Below, piece after piece: positions 33,966 to 47,035 of a stretch of 64,000 nucleotides of DNA. Made by a program: the position numbers and the translations under genes. Where the stretch lies: contig CM057844.1 in the NCBI GenBank assembly GCA_030068075.1, positions 1,798,001 through 1,862,000 on the forward strand, given 5' to 3'. Under the pieces are notes generated by a model. The model saw nothing but the letters and a program-made list of their open reading frames with translations, did no database searches and was not told the origin of the DNA. Every line of letters starts with the position of its first letter. Positions within the stretch are counted from its first letter, which is position 1. The stretch is from Paguma larvata (Eukaryota; Chordata; Mammalia; Carnivora; Viverridae).

Positions 33966-36604
33966 AAAATAGTCATAACATCCTCACCACTGTTTTCAGT
34001 ATCTGTCACCATAAGCCTGTCTTATAGCTAGCAAAGTAGGTTGCTTGATCAACAATGGTGAAACTGCTCCTTTTTCTTTTCACCATTCATGCTTACCAGA
34101 GCTATAACTGCTATGAGAACATTCTGTCTGGCTCAGGACGCCAAAGCTCATGCTCCTATGAAACCTGTGCTTCATCTTTAAGACGGTCCTCCACTTGAGA
34201 ATGTGTGGTTGCTCAACCGTGGAGCACTCCATATCCCTAATCTGGAAGCAAAAACGGGAAGATCCCTTCATCCTCCAACCTCTCTATCAGCCCTAGTGTC
34301 TTCCAAGAGGGCTGTCTGCAAGGAGTCCTTGGGCCAGTGTATTCATCTGGGGGACAATAGAAGCCTGCTGCACACCTATCACAAAGCTTGTTACACACCA
34401 CAGCCTGTTCATCAACAAAATCACCACTGCTGAGATAGTGGCCTCTAGACAGGCCTTGGGTTTGCTGGGAATTTAAGTTGTCCTGGCATTTTCAGGATGA
34501 ACTTTCTGCCTTTTTGTTGACATAAAAAGCTGACTCTCTGTGCCCAAGTTTATATTTTTACCAAATATGTGATCTGTAGGCACTACGTTAATATGTCACC
34601 ATGAAAAATAGGGACACTCTTGGAATCCTACAGCGTTTCTTTGCAATATTATACTATTTCCCTCCATCAATTCTAGTCCAGTGAGAGAGGAGAAGTTCAC
34701 AGCCTGTTGCCACCTACCACCTGTTCCAGCATCACAACATCATCTTTCTCTCAAAGAAAGCCATCCTAACTTCACACACAAGCAATGCAAACACCCTATA
34801 CCCAGGAGGACTTCTTACACCAACATAATAAAAACCCAGTTATTTTGGAGTGTGAGCCACTGGTTTCCTGGTGCTTCCAAAACCCAGAATGCTTTATTTT
34901 CAGTACCAAAATTATAGGAAAATTACTTTGAGAGAACCTGTTTATTCATTCATTTTAACAGACACTTTCTGAGTAGAGTGGTACGGTACACAGAAACAGT
35001 TCTGAATAAGATTTCCCTGTCCTCAAGAATCTGCCAGTCTACTTGGGGAAAGATATTATTAAAACACTCTGAGAATTGTTATTATAGAGGTTATTTGTGT
35101 GATAAAAGGCACAACAGAATTCCACAAGAAAGTCAAGAGTACAGCCTTCAGGGAGGTCAGGCAAAGAAGTCATGAATAAATTCAGTTATTAAGTTCTAAG
35201 AGCAATTTGGGGGTAAAGTCTTGCCATGTAAAAAGATGATCATAAGAAAGAACAAAGAAGGGGGAGGAAGAAAATAGAATTGGAGAGACAAAGAGTTTTG
35301 GCTCTTATTTCAGAACCTAAGAGTTCACCCTGCAAATGGGATGTGGAGGGCCATGGGAAAGGAGGAGCAACAGATAAAAAAATACTTCTTTTGCACTGAT
35401 AACAAGTTGAAAACACTTTCTAAAGACAGTTAAGGCTACTGAAAGACCTTCCAAGGACACTCCTCCCATATGCATATTAGAAAGCTCATTCTGAATGCAG
35501 AGTGCATGAGATGGGCTGCTGCGGAGATTCGCTGAAATTCAGGAGAACTGACAAAGGCCTGGCAGCGGGGATGGTCAAAAGAGGTCAGATTTGAGCCATC
35601 TTTTGGAGCCAAATAGATGAAGATTTGGTGACTGGAAGGAGGAGTCAAGCAACTCACCTTTGGTGGCCTGGCTTGGTTCCAGTAAAAACACCCTCAGTCT
35701 GCCTACAATGTCTGTCCAGAGACCAAGAGGAGCCCCGCACTAGCTATGTGTTCATCTGTGGCAGTTATATACACCACTTTTGACATCTTTCCCTTCTTTT
35801 ATTTGTGTCTATGTCTTAATATTTCTGCCCACACAGGCCCCTCAGCACAGAGGGGACATCCACCCAGGGAAGCCCTACAAAGACAGGCCACAAGGAACTC
35901 CGAGCTGGTGGTGGTTTCAGAGCCACAGATGGCTCTCCCATTTTTGTTAATTCCTACACTTCCCAGTGCAGAAATTGTCACGACATGAAATAGATATAAT
36001 GAGATTCGAAAATTAGCAGGAGTTTCTAAGATTTGACCGAGATTGGTTCTGTCATGATTAGGACCTGGAACTAGAAGTTAATGAGTGGGAGAACAAGAGC
36101 TTTCTGTTCTTTTGTTTGCTCCTGAGATTTCATTGTTACTCTTTGTCTTTAACCTCCCAGCATGGCTTGCTCCATATCTTGCAATCACCACGATGACAGA
36201 AGGCTCTGAATAGCTAAGGAGCATATGAGTTTAGGGACAAAGGAGGAAGCATTTAGATTTGTTTGCTCATTTGTTTGTCTCAGCTGTAGATAAATCAATT
36301 TCTGAATTTTAACTTGCAGTAACAAAACACATTCACAAGTCTAAAACACCTTATTATTGAAATTCCTGCATCTTCGCATCTTTGTTATCTTAGGAAACTT
36401 AAGTCTCTAACCCTGTTTTCCCTTTGAAAAATTTTTTGTATGTACGTCTTTGGATAACAGAGAGATACTTAGCAATGAAATGTAACCCAATGTATTTTCT
36501 AGCCCTTCCAGAGGGTCTCTGGAATTAGTTACAATGAGACTGAACCAACAGAGCTTCCTTTTTCCCAAAACCTTTTGTTCCTGCTTAATCTTTTTTTGCT
36601 CTCT
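33966..36604. other. Mostly unique DNA with a possible ancient repeat
   Basis: I see no gene. Between about 34930 and 35660, phrases such as 'ttcattcattttaacagacactttctgag', 'ctgtcctcaagaatctgccagtctacttgggg' and 'gaatgcagagtgcatgagatgggctgctg' resemble a long ancient mammalian repeat. Similar text recurs near 40300-40700 and 43640-43820. I cannot name the family. Confidence 0.3.
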
Positions 36605-36618
36605 AAAAACCAGCCCAG

Positions 36619-36838
36619 GGGAGCCAGGGTGGCTCAGTCTGTTAAGCACCAACTTTGACTCAGGTCATGATCTCACGGTTTGTGAGTTCCAGCCCCGCGT
36701 TGGGCTCTGTGCTGACAACTCAGGGCCTGAAGCCTGCTTTGGATTCTGTGTCTCCCTCTTTCTCTGCCCCTCCCCTGCTCACACTCTGTCTCTTTCAAAA
36801 GTAAATAAACATTAAAAAATAAAATAATAAAAAATAAT
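36619..36838 (+). mobile_element. CAN-SINE
   Basis: The head GGAGCCAGGGTGGCTCAGTC has lost the usual CGCC. The rest, including GTTCCAGCC (altered B box), a CT-rich stretch and AAATAAACATTAAAAAATAA tail, is complete. The duplication AAAAACCAGCCCAG is exact at 36605-36618 and 36839-36852. Confidence 0.95.
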
Positions 36839-36852
36839 AAAAACCAGCCCAG

Positions 36853-37895
36853 TACCTACTCTTCTGATAGACCCAAGAAGAATTCAAATTTATGGACCTT
36901 AGTAATTCCCCCTTTGCCTAGCTTCCTCCACCAAATCAAGTATGATATAGAACTAAGTCACATTCCTGGACCAAGATCAGAGTGTCAGGGGACCCCAAAT
37001 CTCAACTCTCCTTTGCAACAGATCCACCCCCAGAGAAGAGCATACAGAGATGGGTCCTGATTATTCTTGGAGTTTCCATCACCCAATGTGGTCAGAATTC
37101 TGGAAGGCTTATTTTGCCTGGATGTACCCTACTTGGTGCTGACCAACTTCCCCTACTGGCTTTTTGGGCCTTGTCTTCCTCTTGAATGACCACAGCCCTC
37201 AGAGAAATCAAGTCCGTTTGGATTGGGCTTTGGTACCAGACCTCTTCCTTACACAGAACACTTTTCATCATGGCAGTGTATGTACTGCACACCCGAGGAT
37301 TTCATAATGCTGTTTCCTGAAATTGTGCAGTGTGAAACAAGGGCAATCATATACAAAAACCCTACTATCTTTTGTCAATTCATTTTACAAATCAGACTCT
37401 AGTCAGTGCCCCCCACAACACACACAATTTCACAGAATAAGCCTCTCCTCCTTGCCTGACACTCGAGTATTTGACTCTGATCTGGTTTCTCCTTAAATCT
37501 TTTGATGCAAATAGTATCTGGACATTAAAGCCATTCCACTCCCTTAGTTACTATGCCTGAAGACTCAGCTGCATATATTGACTCAACCCCCCAAAAACTA
37601 AGACGAGACTCTCAAGATTAGCACACATGTGAGGCCCAATTCTGAAACCTAAAGACTATTCATTTATTCAAAAATTGCCACTGAGCACCCCTCCATGCTA
37701 GTTCCCAGTTTCCCATCTACAAAGCATCATTGGGCAGTAATAAGATGTCACTCACATAATTCTTCTGATTGATTGCTTTCACTTCTTTTATGACTTTTCA
37801 AAGTTTTAATGCATATCAAGTAGATTAGCAAATATACAGAATTTTACTTACAAAGTAAATTTGTTAATTTTGCTTAATTAACAAATCGATGACCT
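36853..37895. other. Unique non-coding DNA
   Basis: Nothing recognised. Confidence 0.4.
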
Positions 37896-38340
37896 AAAAT
37901 GTCAGTGCGGCATACAATGGAAAACTACTCAGCAATAAAAAGGATTGAACACTTGATACTTGCAATAATTTGAGAGAACCTGAAGGAAATTATGTAGTGT
38001 GAAAAAAGCTAATATCAAAGGAATACATACTGAACGATTCCATTTATGTAACATTTATGAAATAACATAATTATAGAGACGGAGAAATGATTTGTGGCCC
38101 ATGGCTAGGATAGGGAAGGGATGGGGAGTATAGGTGTGGCTATAAGGAGGTAACAAAAGAAAGCCTGTGGTAATAGTAGAATAGAGTGTCTTGATTATGG
38201 TGATGTTTACACATGTGACAAATTTGCATAGAGCTATACACCCACCCACACCAACACCCACACATGGGTGTATGGAAACTGTTGATATCTGAATACATTC
38301 TATGAATTGTGCAAATGTCAGTTTCCTGGAGGCATTTCTG
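37896..38340 (+). mobile_element. Old LINE-1 3' end
   Basis: 'catacaatggaaaactactcagcaataaaaagg', 'gaaattatgtagtgtgaaaaaagc', 'actgaacgattccatttatgtaac', 'ggtgtggctataaggaggtaac' and 'acacatgtgacaaatttgcatagagctatacacccaccc' follow the 3' end of an L1M-type element, including its CA-rich patch. Confidence 0.75.
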
Positions 38341-38344
38341 TGTG

Positions 38345-38460
38345 CCTCCATGTTCCCATGGGGATGATAATAATGGCATCAACCTCATGGAGTTTTCTGA
38401 GGGATTAAATGATATAATGGATATGGGGTAGTAAGCACAATGAACGACACATCATCCTCA
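38345..38460 (+). repeat. MIR fragment
   Basis: 'cccatggggatgataataatggcatcaacctcatggagttttctgagggattaaatgatataat' matches the MIR 3' half ('gataataatagtacctacctcatagggttgttgtgaggattaaatgagataat'). Confidence 0.65.
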
Positions 38461-39410
38461 TAGTAGATCTATCAATATTTCCACCCATCTGTCTGTCCAT
38501 TCATCAGTCCATGCCTGTAATGGGGATGGTGGTGGTGGTGGTTGCCAAAATCACTACATGAGCTGACCAGTAGGGCAGGAAATTCAGAACAACACTAACC
38601 TGGTTACAATTTATACAGTTTCATTTTTCCTTCTCTTTCTACCATAAAATTGTTATCCTCTTCTCTGAATTCCCCAGAGTTCACACTTATCTTCTGCACA
38701 ACAATGTATAGTACATACTTAGGAATAGGTACAAAACCATTCGGTCATATTCCCTAGAATATATAATTCATCAGCCATGGTATTTATGTTTTCATTTGAT
38801 CTTAACACCCTTCCATCTGTTGATCAAAATGTCCAAGCTTTCCTGCTAATCTGCATTTGAGTGCTTTGGGAAAGGCCTAGGATTCCCCAGAAAAGTGTGT
38901 TGATTACCTAGGAAGATACTGTCACAAATACTAATTAGAGAAGTTACTGATGATGTTTATCTTAGAATTATTCTCCAATGCCTTCATTTAATAAAAGGAG
39001 ATCCCAAGAATTAGTCAAAATCAGGTGTAGGAAGGAATGAGTCAGAATCAAGAACCAGAAGGTGCTAGCCAAACCATTGGTAACAATGAAAAGTCCATTC
39101 CAGTGGGTGGAGCTAAATTAGGAACAGGAAAAGATGCAAATGGGAAGAGGAAGTGAAGTGTCACTTGCTGAGCAAAGCAAATTCTTTTTGCTGTCTTTTG
39201 ATGGCTCAGGTATGAATTGGTGGCTTCCATCTTGACATAATCCTGTTATGGGAGGTACCATTCAGGTAGCCATGCCATCTGCCCCTCCTTTCCTTAATGC
39301 CCTGTCCCTATCCCAAAACATTTCTACTCTGCAAATCTCTTTGCTCTTTTATCCATTATAATCTGTGAAATATTGTCAGAAATAGATTTATATTTTATTT
39401 AATAACATTA
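38461..39410. other. Unique non-coding DNA with a short (GGT)n
   Basis: A small GGT repeat lies near 38526-38541. No gene or transposon is recognised. Confidence 0.4.
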
Positions 39411-39414
39411 ATTT

Positions 39415-39560
39415 GACTTAGCTCTTACTGAAGCCTTACAAAATGCTAGGTACATATCTCAGCATTTCACAAGTATTAGCTCGTTGGCAAGATAGTCTCA
39501 CTATATGGAGGGGTAACCAAATCACAGTGGGTTTGAATGACTTGCTCATGTAATCCAGAT
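39415..39560 (+). repeat. MIR fragment
   Basis: 'tcttactgaagccttacaaaatgctaggtacatatctcagcatttcacaagtattagctcg' reads as a diverged MIR core, and 'gtttgaatgacttgctcatg' as the following part. Confidence 0.5.
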
Positions 39561-40160
39561 AGTCTAATACGTGCATTCTCTGACCTCTTGTGCAACTTCC
39601 AAATCCACTTTTTCACCCCTCTGCCTAGTGTAAGTTCAGAGTCTATCTTTCCTTAAATAAATTGTTGTGAAATTCTCCTCATTTTCCTGTCTCTATCATA
39701 CAAGTCGATTTTCTTCCCAAATTGCTGCCTTCTGCACATTTTAGGCCATTACCTTTCTTAGCTTCATCATTCTTTGATCTTAAGTTCCTATACTCACACA
39801 ATTATTTTCAGTGGGCTTTAATTCACCTGACTGCTCATATAACAATTCCTATTTCATGGGTGGCTTGGCTATCAGTATCAGTAATGGTCTCTATGCAATA
39901 CTGAATGACTTCTCATTTTTAGGATAAAGCTCTCTCATTAGCATAAAAAACAAAGTCAGTCACCACTGTTTCTCATCAATATTAACAGTCTTCTTTCTAT
40001 TTACTCTGGTGACTCAGCTTCCAATCTAGCCACCCTTAATTATTCATCTTTCCTTTTGTAGCCAAGCACTTCTAAGGATCTAACTTGGATGACTGGATGG
40101 ATGGATTCTAAAGAAAAAATAACTGATTGGAAAATGAGAGGAGGAAATGATTGGGATGTG
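39561..40160. other. Unique non-coding DNA
   Basis: Nothing recognised. Confidence 0.4.
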
Positions 40161-40164
40161 AAAT

Positions 40165-40300
40165 TAACAGTTCTTAAGCATTGACTCCATCCCACTCATT
40201 CTATGAATAGTCTTACTGAATTCTCACGAAGTGCTTTAAAGTGGGCATTATTGTCCTATTGTATAAATGAAGAACCGAGATTTCCAGAGTACAGTAGTTA
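40165..40300 (+). repeat. MIR fragment
   Basis: 'agcattgactccatcccactcattctatgaatagtcttactgaattctcacgaag' followed by 'gggcattattgtcctattgtataaatgaagaaccgag' fits MIR. Confidence 0.55.
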
Positions 40301-43300
40301 TTCATAAGCGCTGAATGAAATGGAAAAACTGGTAAGAGGATCCAGCACAATGACTGAGTGAGAAGAAAAAATGTGGGAACACAGGCCATGAAAACATGGC
40401 ATGGAAGATGCCCAAGATATGTTCCTGGCAGAGAAGAGTGGAAGTGAAAACAGCATTCCAGGTGGTGAAGAGAGAAGATATGGTCCAAGGGAGGAGAGAG
40501 ACATGTAGTTCTGGAATGTAAAGAGAAAAGATGATTGTATCTCCAGATGAAACTTGTGGACCTTGTTAGGGAATTTGGCTCTTAGAACAGCTGAAAGTCA
40601 CAGAGGGTTTCACACAGATGAATGTGGTGATTAGCTCTGCACTTTTCCAAGCACACTCTGGGAAGACATGGGCTTTGGGCAGCATTTGGGCTCACTGCAG
40701 GTGTCTAGGGCACAGAGTGGCTTCTGGGACCAGAGCCTCACAACCTGCCCCAAGTGATTCATGGCTCTGAAGATTTGCTACTTCCCATCTGCTCCAGATT
40801 GTGGACTTTGCATAGCAAGTGCAAAATTGTCTATTGTCAGAAAACTCTTCGTTTCCCTCTTTAGCAGAAGTATCACCCCTCAGCACACAAAATCAAACCC
40901 TCTTTCCACTTTAAAATGTTTATGTGAACCAAATAAAGCAGCTACATGCTCCTCGAGTTCCACAGCTATTGTTTACAGTCACCATGGCTGAGTGCCTCCA
41001 GTGGGTAGAGACTGAGAAAGGGAGCAGCCTTTGTGGCTGGCATAGCCATCCCTCAATTAATAGACATTGGCTTCTTCAATCTGCCGCCCTCCCCTCATTA
41101 ATCTAAGAACTTCCAACAAGGCACCATCTCAGCCAGCTGTGAGCAAGCCTCTCAACATCTTCATTAAAATCCTGGAAGAATCAGTTTTATTTTAATTAAT
41201 TTGTGCTCCTCAGGTCCTTGGTGGCCTACGTTCAGTTCGAGGATCTACACTGTGACTGGCCAGGTCCCTTTCAGGACGTGGGCACCTTTTAGATACTAAT
41301 TTTATCAATCCTGACCCCAATTTTCACCAGGGACTGTGATTTTTACTTGAACTATGGATTTCTTTTAAATGATGCACGTTTTAAAAATTGATTTAAGAAA
41401 GCAGGGGACAGGAAGGAGAGAAGAAGGATAAAGCGAAAGAAAGCCAATGGAAATGAGTATTGGAAAGACAGTTATCAAACTGACGTTTCAAAGTCCCGTA
41501 GCAGGCTGTGTTCTTATTGAAACTCCTGAGAAATCCTCTTGGGTCATTTGTTTCCTCAACTGAAAACACAAAAGATGACCTGATACACTCAGGCATTGCA
41601 TTTTGATTAGTCACATCTAAACTTGATGCATGAAAGTACAAAAATGAAGCCAAAAGCAAATTTATTATCAGTTATAAATTATGAAGAAAAATTTGAACAG
41701 TCATAGTAGTTGTCAAGGCCTATCTTGAAGGCACACATATTTTCAGTAAGTTGAATGGGAAGGGGAGGGCATTTCAGTCCAAACTGATAAACTTACTTCA
41801 TCATGGAATTTATGGACTAAAAGGAAACTTGACAATCATATTTCTATCCTGTCCTAGAATTTCCTCTTTAATATCTTTATCAAGTATTTAGATGATTGAT
41901 ACCCTCATGATGCAATAGTTTGAAAATCAAAGATTAGGTAAATGCTAGAATAATGGTTAACAGAGGAAGCAGAACCAAGGCTGGTGTCCATTTGGGGTTT
42001 CCTTCAGCCAAAGCAGGGATGGGGCAGTTTCTGTTACAGAGAGAGAGGACCAAATCTTTCCTGTGGGGAGATTTGTCTCACTGAATCTTTCAAGCCCTTG
42101 ATCCCTGTTCATATTCTCAGGGAGGGCAGTGGATGCTTCAGTAGTATCTGCCCTCAGCTACATATGCACCTAAATGCTGGAATAGACGTATGTCTGAGTT
42201 TTCCTTGGAAAAAAAACAAGGGTAAAGCATGGAAGCACAACTCAGTAAAAGAAATTTGGCAAGAACAGAAGAGATAGTCTGATGACCCAACTAAATTCAA
42301 ATTAGGGCTTAGGATGTCTAGAGAAATAGATGAGCTTCATAGTTTTTAAAGCATCTTGCAAAAATGGTATTTCAATCAGGTTTTGTGTATGTACCATCAA
42401 TCAGTTATTTGAAGTCAATTTCTCTGGGAAAGATGGAGCTTGCTTTGAAAATAAGGACCTGATTTGTATGCTTTAAGAAACAGGAGACAATGTGAGGAAG
42501 GTGAAATTCACTCATGAGAGGGAATCACCGAGATAAACTTCAGGAAGGAAGGATGTTACAAAAAGAATATTTTCTCCAAAAGTTGTTCTTTACCTTATCC
42601 AATTGCTGAACAGAGCCAATAATTAAGACTCAATACAACATGAATGTGATTATTATGACTTAGAACATTTTCAAAGTAGAAATTTTTGTGTGTCAGACGA
42701 CACAGTTGTCTGTGGTGCTTCTATTAAGAGTCTAATTTTCAGAGATGTTTCCTGCTAGAATGTATTCATGGCTGAACATGCACATCTCCATGCATTTTGG
42801 ATATGGACCTACTGGCTTTTGGAGAATAATTCTGCTTCTTATATGAGATCCCTGGTTTTAGCGTTCTATGTAGCACATGTTAGACTGTAGGCTGTCCTAC
42901 TTAATGACAATAAGACCATATTTCCAACATGCAAACATAAATTGGCCAACAATCTTTGGGAAGGGTACCCAGATAGTTTTCCAGATCATTAAAATATGTG
43001 TTATGAAAGAAAAGTGGAATCACAGCCCTGCTTTCTCCATTTTGGGGTGTGATGGCACCCATAAGCCTACTTTGTAGCCATAATAGCAGACTTTCAGGCT
43101 ACCTTGAACTTTTGGGTTAGAGAGTTTGTAGAAGACTTAATAACTAGGGACCTCTACTTTTTCAATTTAACCTGGGCACAGAATCAAACAACAAAGAAGA
43201 GTCGATTAAAGCTATTCAAATTGTTTTCTTTGTAACAGATTCTACAGTAAGATATTAGGGAACCTGACACCCACCACATACAGCAGGACTATGTTGAGTC

Positions 43301-45125
43301 TCATGCCTGAGATGAACTGATTATGCAGAACCAGACTGAGAAAACATTCAGTAGGATGAATGCCACTTGAGTATTGAGGTAGAATAAGCTCCTTTTTTGA
43401 AAATGGAATGCTCATTAATTTCATATTTTTGACACGCCCAATTAGGATAGGTGCTAAGATTTTAATTACAAAGGATGTAAAAAAAAAAAAAGCCCTATAC
43501 AGTAAACAAATACAACTTGAGATGATGCTGAGTGCCACTAAGGATATAAAGGTTGTTATGACAGTGAAGGGGTCACCTCCTAATTTAGATAGGATCATTT
43601 AGCATAGGGAATTTTACTGGAGACCTGAGTAAAGGGAAGGCTGTGTTATGTGATGACACCTGCAAGAAGAGGGTCCCAGGCCCAGGGAAAAAATGAGCCA
43701 AGGTCCAAAAGCAGCAATGAACTCTGTGTGTGAAGGAACAGGAAATGAGTGTGGCTAAAGCATAGTAAGTAGGTGGAGAAGGGTCAGGGGTGGTAATGGG
43801 AGGCAACCAGAGCTGGAAAACTCAGAAACTAGAATGAAGGATTCAATTCATCTCTCCTCTAAACACAGCAGGAAGACTTCTGAAGGTGTCAAATAGGAAA
43901 TAGTTCCTTCTCACATTTTCTAAAGAGTGTTCTTGCTGCTGAGTGAAGAATGGTATGCTGGGAGCAGAGGGTGCCTTGATTGTTTGGTATGAGCTTTATT
44001 TTATTTTATTTTTTTCAAACAGTTACATAGGAGTTGGTCTGGGTCTCAGAATGAGAAGTATTTAGGGTTTTTATAAAATTCAAGGTTGCTTTATTAAGAT
44101 GAAGCTGCAAGAAGTATCTCAGGGGTCACTTAGGGTATAAGAATATACCCAAGTCATAGTATTCATGACTTCCTTTTCAAATACTTCTTTCCTCTGGAAC
44201 AGTAGACACCTTTGTGGAATGTAGCTAGATGCTAAGGGCTAACACGTGTACTCCAGAGGAGGTGGACTGATAGTTAGAATAGATAAAGTGATCATGAAAC
44301 CTACCAGAAAGGACAGGGTGGAGGAGGAGCTGTCCTGATGAGCCAAGTAATAGGAGAAATGCTTGATATTACACAATTTGGATAGGTCCCCTCAAGACCG
44401 CAGAGCGGGTTTTTACTCTCAGCTCACTTCTAACGTTGAAAACTCCAAACAAGAACATAAGTGAAGGTCCTCACACCACATGCCAAATGTCTTAGGTTAT
44501 AAATCAAAATACCAAATGGCTAAACAAACTGTATTCTAACCTCCAACCACAATAGAGAGATCTTCATAACAATGGATTAGAAAAATGTATCTAAGGATAT
44601 GTTTTTCACATGAATAAATGTCAGCAGTGTGCCAAAAATTGGGTAAAATCTCACATACAGAATTCCAAATGATTTACGTAGTTAAGTGATTAAATACATA
44701 ACTATATCGCTCTCCATTCCTTAAGTGTGGGCTGTGTATCCTGACTTTCTTTCAAGCCAGAAGAGGGGTGGGTAACTTTACAAAGAGAAACTTGACAATC
44801 CTGACCTCACCCAGGTGATGAGGTTCAACACCACCAGTCATAAATTATACTGATAGTGTCATGTGATAAGAGGGGCACTTTACTTCTGGGGTCTTCCTCC
44901 CCAAAACCTGTAACCCCAATCTAATCAGGAGAAGAACATCAGATAAATTCCATTAGGTGGGCGACCTACAAAATATTTTGCCAGTACTCCTCAAAACTGT
45001 CAAGGCTATCAAAAACAAAGGAAGTCTGAGATACACTTATGGCTCTGGTCCAGCCTGTAAGGAGCTTAGAAGTCATTTTTTAACTTCACAATAAAAAAGA
45101 GCTGAGCAAACCAAAAATCAACAAC
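40301..45125. other. Long stretch without recognised genes
   Basis: The blocks near 40300-40700 and 43640-43820 resemble the unnamed ancient repeat at 34930. The section 41090-41220 has closely spaced ATTAA motifs. A 118-codon minus-strand frame (43242-43598), hydrophobic at its start, spans an A/T run and resembles no family I can name. No RNA gene is visible. Confidence 0.35.
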
Positions 45126-45427
45126 TCTTCTTAGATCTGTCAGAAAATTGAGGTGCACATGGATGTTTATAGCAGCTTTATTTATAATTTCCATCACTTG
45201 GGAGCACTCAAGATCAGTACAAATACATAAACTGTGTTCCATCCAGACAATGGGATGTTATTCAGCACTAAAAAGAAATGAGCTGTGAAGTTGTGAAAGG
45301 ACATGGAGGAAACTTAAATGCATGTTACTAAATGAAAAAAACGATCTAAAAATGCTACAACAGTGTATGATTCCAACTATGTGACATTATGGAAAACGTA
45401 AGTCTAAAGAGACAACTAAAAGTTTGT
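45126..45427 (+). mobile_element. Older LINE-1 3' end, left part
   Basis: 'gtgcacatggatgtttatagcagctttatttataattt', 'atccagacaatgggatgttattcagcactaaaaag' and 'acagtgtatgattccaactatgtgacattatgg' form an old LINE-1 3' region. It stops at 45427 where a younger LINE-1 enters, and its continuation resumes at 52515. Confidence 0.85.
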
Positions 45428-45442
45428 AAGTTGCCAAGTGTT

Positions 45443-47035
45443 GAGAGATCCAACATGGCGGAGAAGTAGGGGTTACTCGAAGTTCCTCATCCCTCAAACA
45501 CAGCAGTGTTGAGGCCAAAGGATGTTGAATTCCAAGAGTCTGGGCTGCAGAGTGACAGAAACATCTCCAGAGACCCACAGGGACTACCCAGTGGGCCATA
45601 GGTGCGTTATTGTGAACAGGGAGAGATAAAATAGGTGACATAGGCATAGAGGGGAGGGATGCCCTTCTGTGGAGAGACAAAGGGAAGAGAAAGAGAGGCT
45701 GTGAAAGGGTAAGACGGTATCTGGACAAGAGAAAAACCATAGACTGGAGACAGAGAAAGATCCAATCTCAAACTGCAGGGCTTTCTCTGGATTGGGGTCA
45801 GCTACCCTGTTTGCAAGCACATGGAAAGGAGGGGAGCCAGCCCCAGGCTCAGTAACTAGTTCAGAGGTGCAGTTCACATTAGGAGAAAGCAATCCTCTCC
45901 CTGGAGTGCTGTGGGAAGAAGGTATATAACTGTTCAAAGGATGAAGACTGCCTATACCTGTCAACCAGAGGCCATAAATCAGTGTCATGGAGCGGCACAT
46001 CCCCAGAACTGGGGGGCACAAAGCGGGGCCCTTTAAGACATCAAGGTTTAAGTCCCAGCTGAGTGCCAGGGAGGTGTAAGAGTCACGGAGTGGGACAAAC
46101 CTCCTCATTTGCTCCCGCAGCTCTGTGAGGATGGTCTGAATAGAGTGGTTTGGGACACTCCATCCATGAAGGAAAGACTGGGGTGTCATAATTTTCTCCC
46201 TATCACCAACAAGGTGGGGATTCAGGGAATGGACAGCAGGCCCACAGTGGAGGTGGGACCCGTCTATACCACACCACGCCCCTCTGCACCAGGAAAATAC
46301 ATACCGACTTGAGTGGGATTGATGCTGACAAACCAGACAACCTCTCCTCCAGACCAGTGCTGCCATTTGTTCCAAGGAACCCATCAGTTTTGCATTTTCT
46401 GATTTAATTATTGGAAAATTCTTATAAATATATTTTTTTTCTTCCTTTTCTTCTTCTTATTTCTTCTCTCCTCTAGTCTAGTTATTCTAGTTGTTGGTTT
46501 GTTTCAGTAGATATATTTAATCTATTCTCTTTATACCTGTTCTATATCTCCTTCTTTATTTTCCTCTGTCTTTCTCTGGATTAAGACAGAGTAGTTTCTT
46601 TGTCTGGTCAATGTTATTCCTTTTTCTTTTCCCCTACTCCTGTCATTTCTTTCTTTATATGGGATAAGACCTCATCCATCCACACTGACCAAACCACATT
46701 CTTTTGTTGTAGCTGGTGTTTTAGGTGTTATTTGTTTGTTTGTTTTTTATTTTTTTGTTTCTTGTTTAATTTTGTTGTTGTTTGTTTGCTTCTTTGTTTT
46801 CTTTTACAAGGCTACATCAGTGAACAAATCAAAGCACACCTGGTGAAGGACCCGAAACATCACTACAAGTAGAGAGATAAAGCAACCAAAACAAAACAAG
46901 AGAGAGCATATAACGACTCCAAAAAATACCTCCTGAAGAGCCAGGAACTGGACAGCATATGCCACCTTGTTAATATAGAAGTGCTTGCAGGTGCAGCACA
47001 CATAACAAGCTTTTAACACATAAAGAACAGGAAAC
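45443..47035 (+). promoter_or_regulatory. LINE-1 5' UTR (internal promoter region)
   Basis: About 1.6 kb precede ORF1. The first part is GC-moderate; 46380-46880 is strongly T-rich, including 'ttcttcttatttcttctctcctctag', which would look like a splice acceptor, and TTTG runs at 46728-46802. In LINE-1s this region carries the pol II promoter. The opening motif ACATGGCGGAGAAG lies where YY1 binds in human LINE-1, but that role is inferred here. Confidence 0.7.
45584..46384 (-). other. Antisense open frame over LINE-1 5' UTR
   Basis: A 266-codon frame, the longest in the window, runs antisense through the 5' UTR. Its translation is rich in Ser, Leu, Pro and Trp, with no recognised domain. Human LINE-1s carry a short antisense ORF0 in their 5' UTR, but there is no evidence that this one is homologous or translated. 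I list it as an unexplained long frame rather than a gene. Confidence 0.25.

Noticed and set aside
43242..43598. 118-codon minus-strand frame with a hydrophobic start, considered as a receptor pseudogene or mitochondrial insert
   Set aside because: No conserved receptor motifs, and no match to mitochondrial proteins beyond a few residues; it crosses an A/T run.
46440..46475. Splice acceptor (TTCTTCTCTCCTCTAG) before an exon
   Set aside because: It lies in the T-rich part of a LINE-1 5' UTR, and no downstream frame supports an exon.
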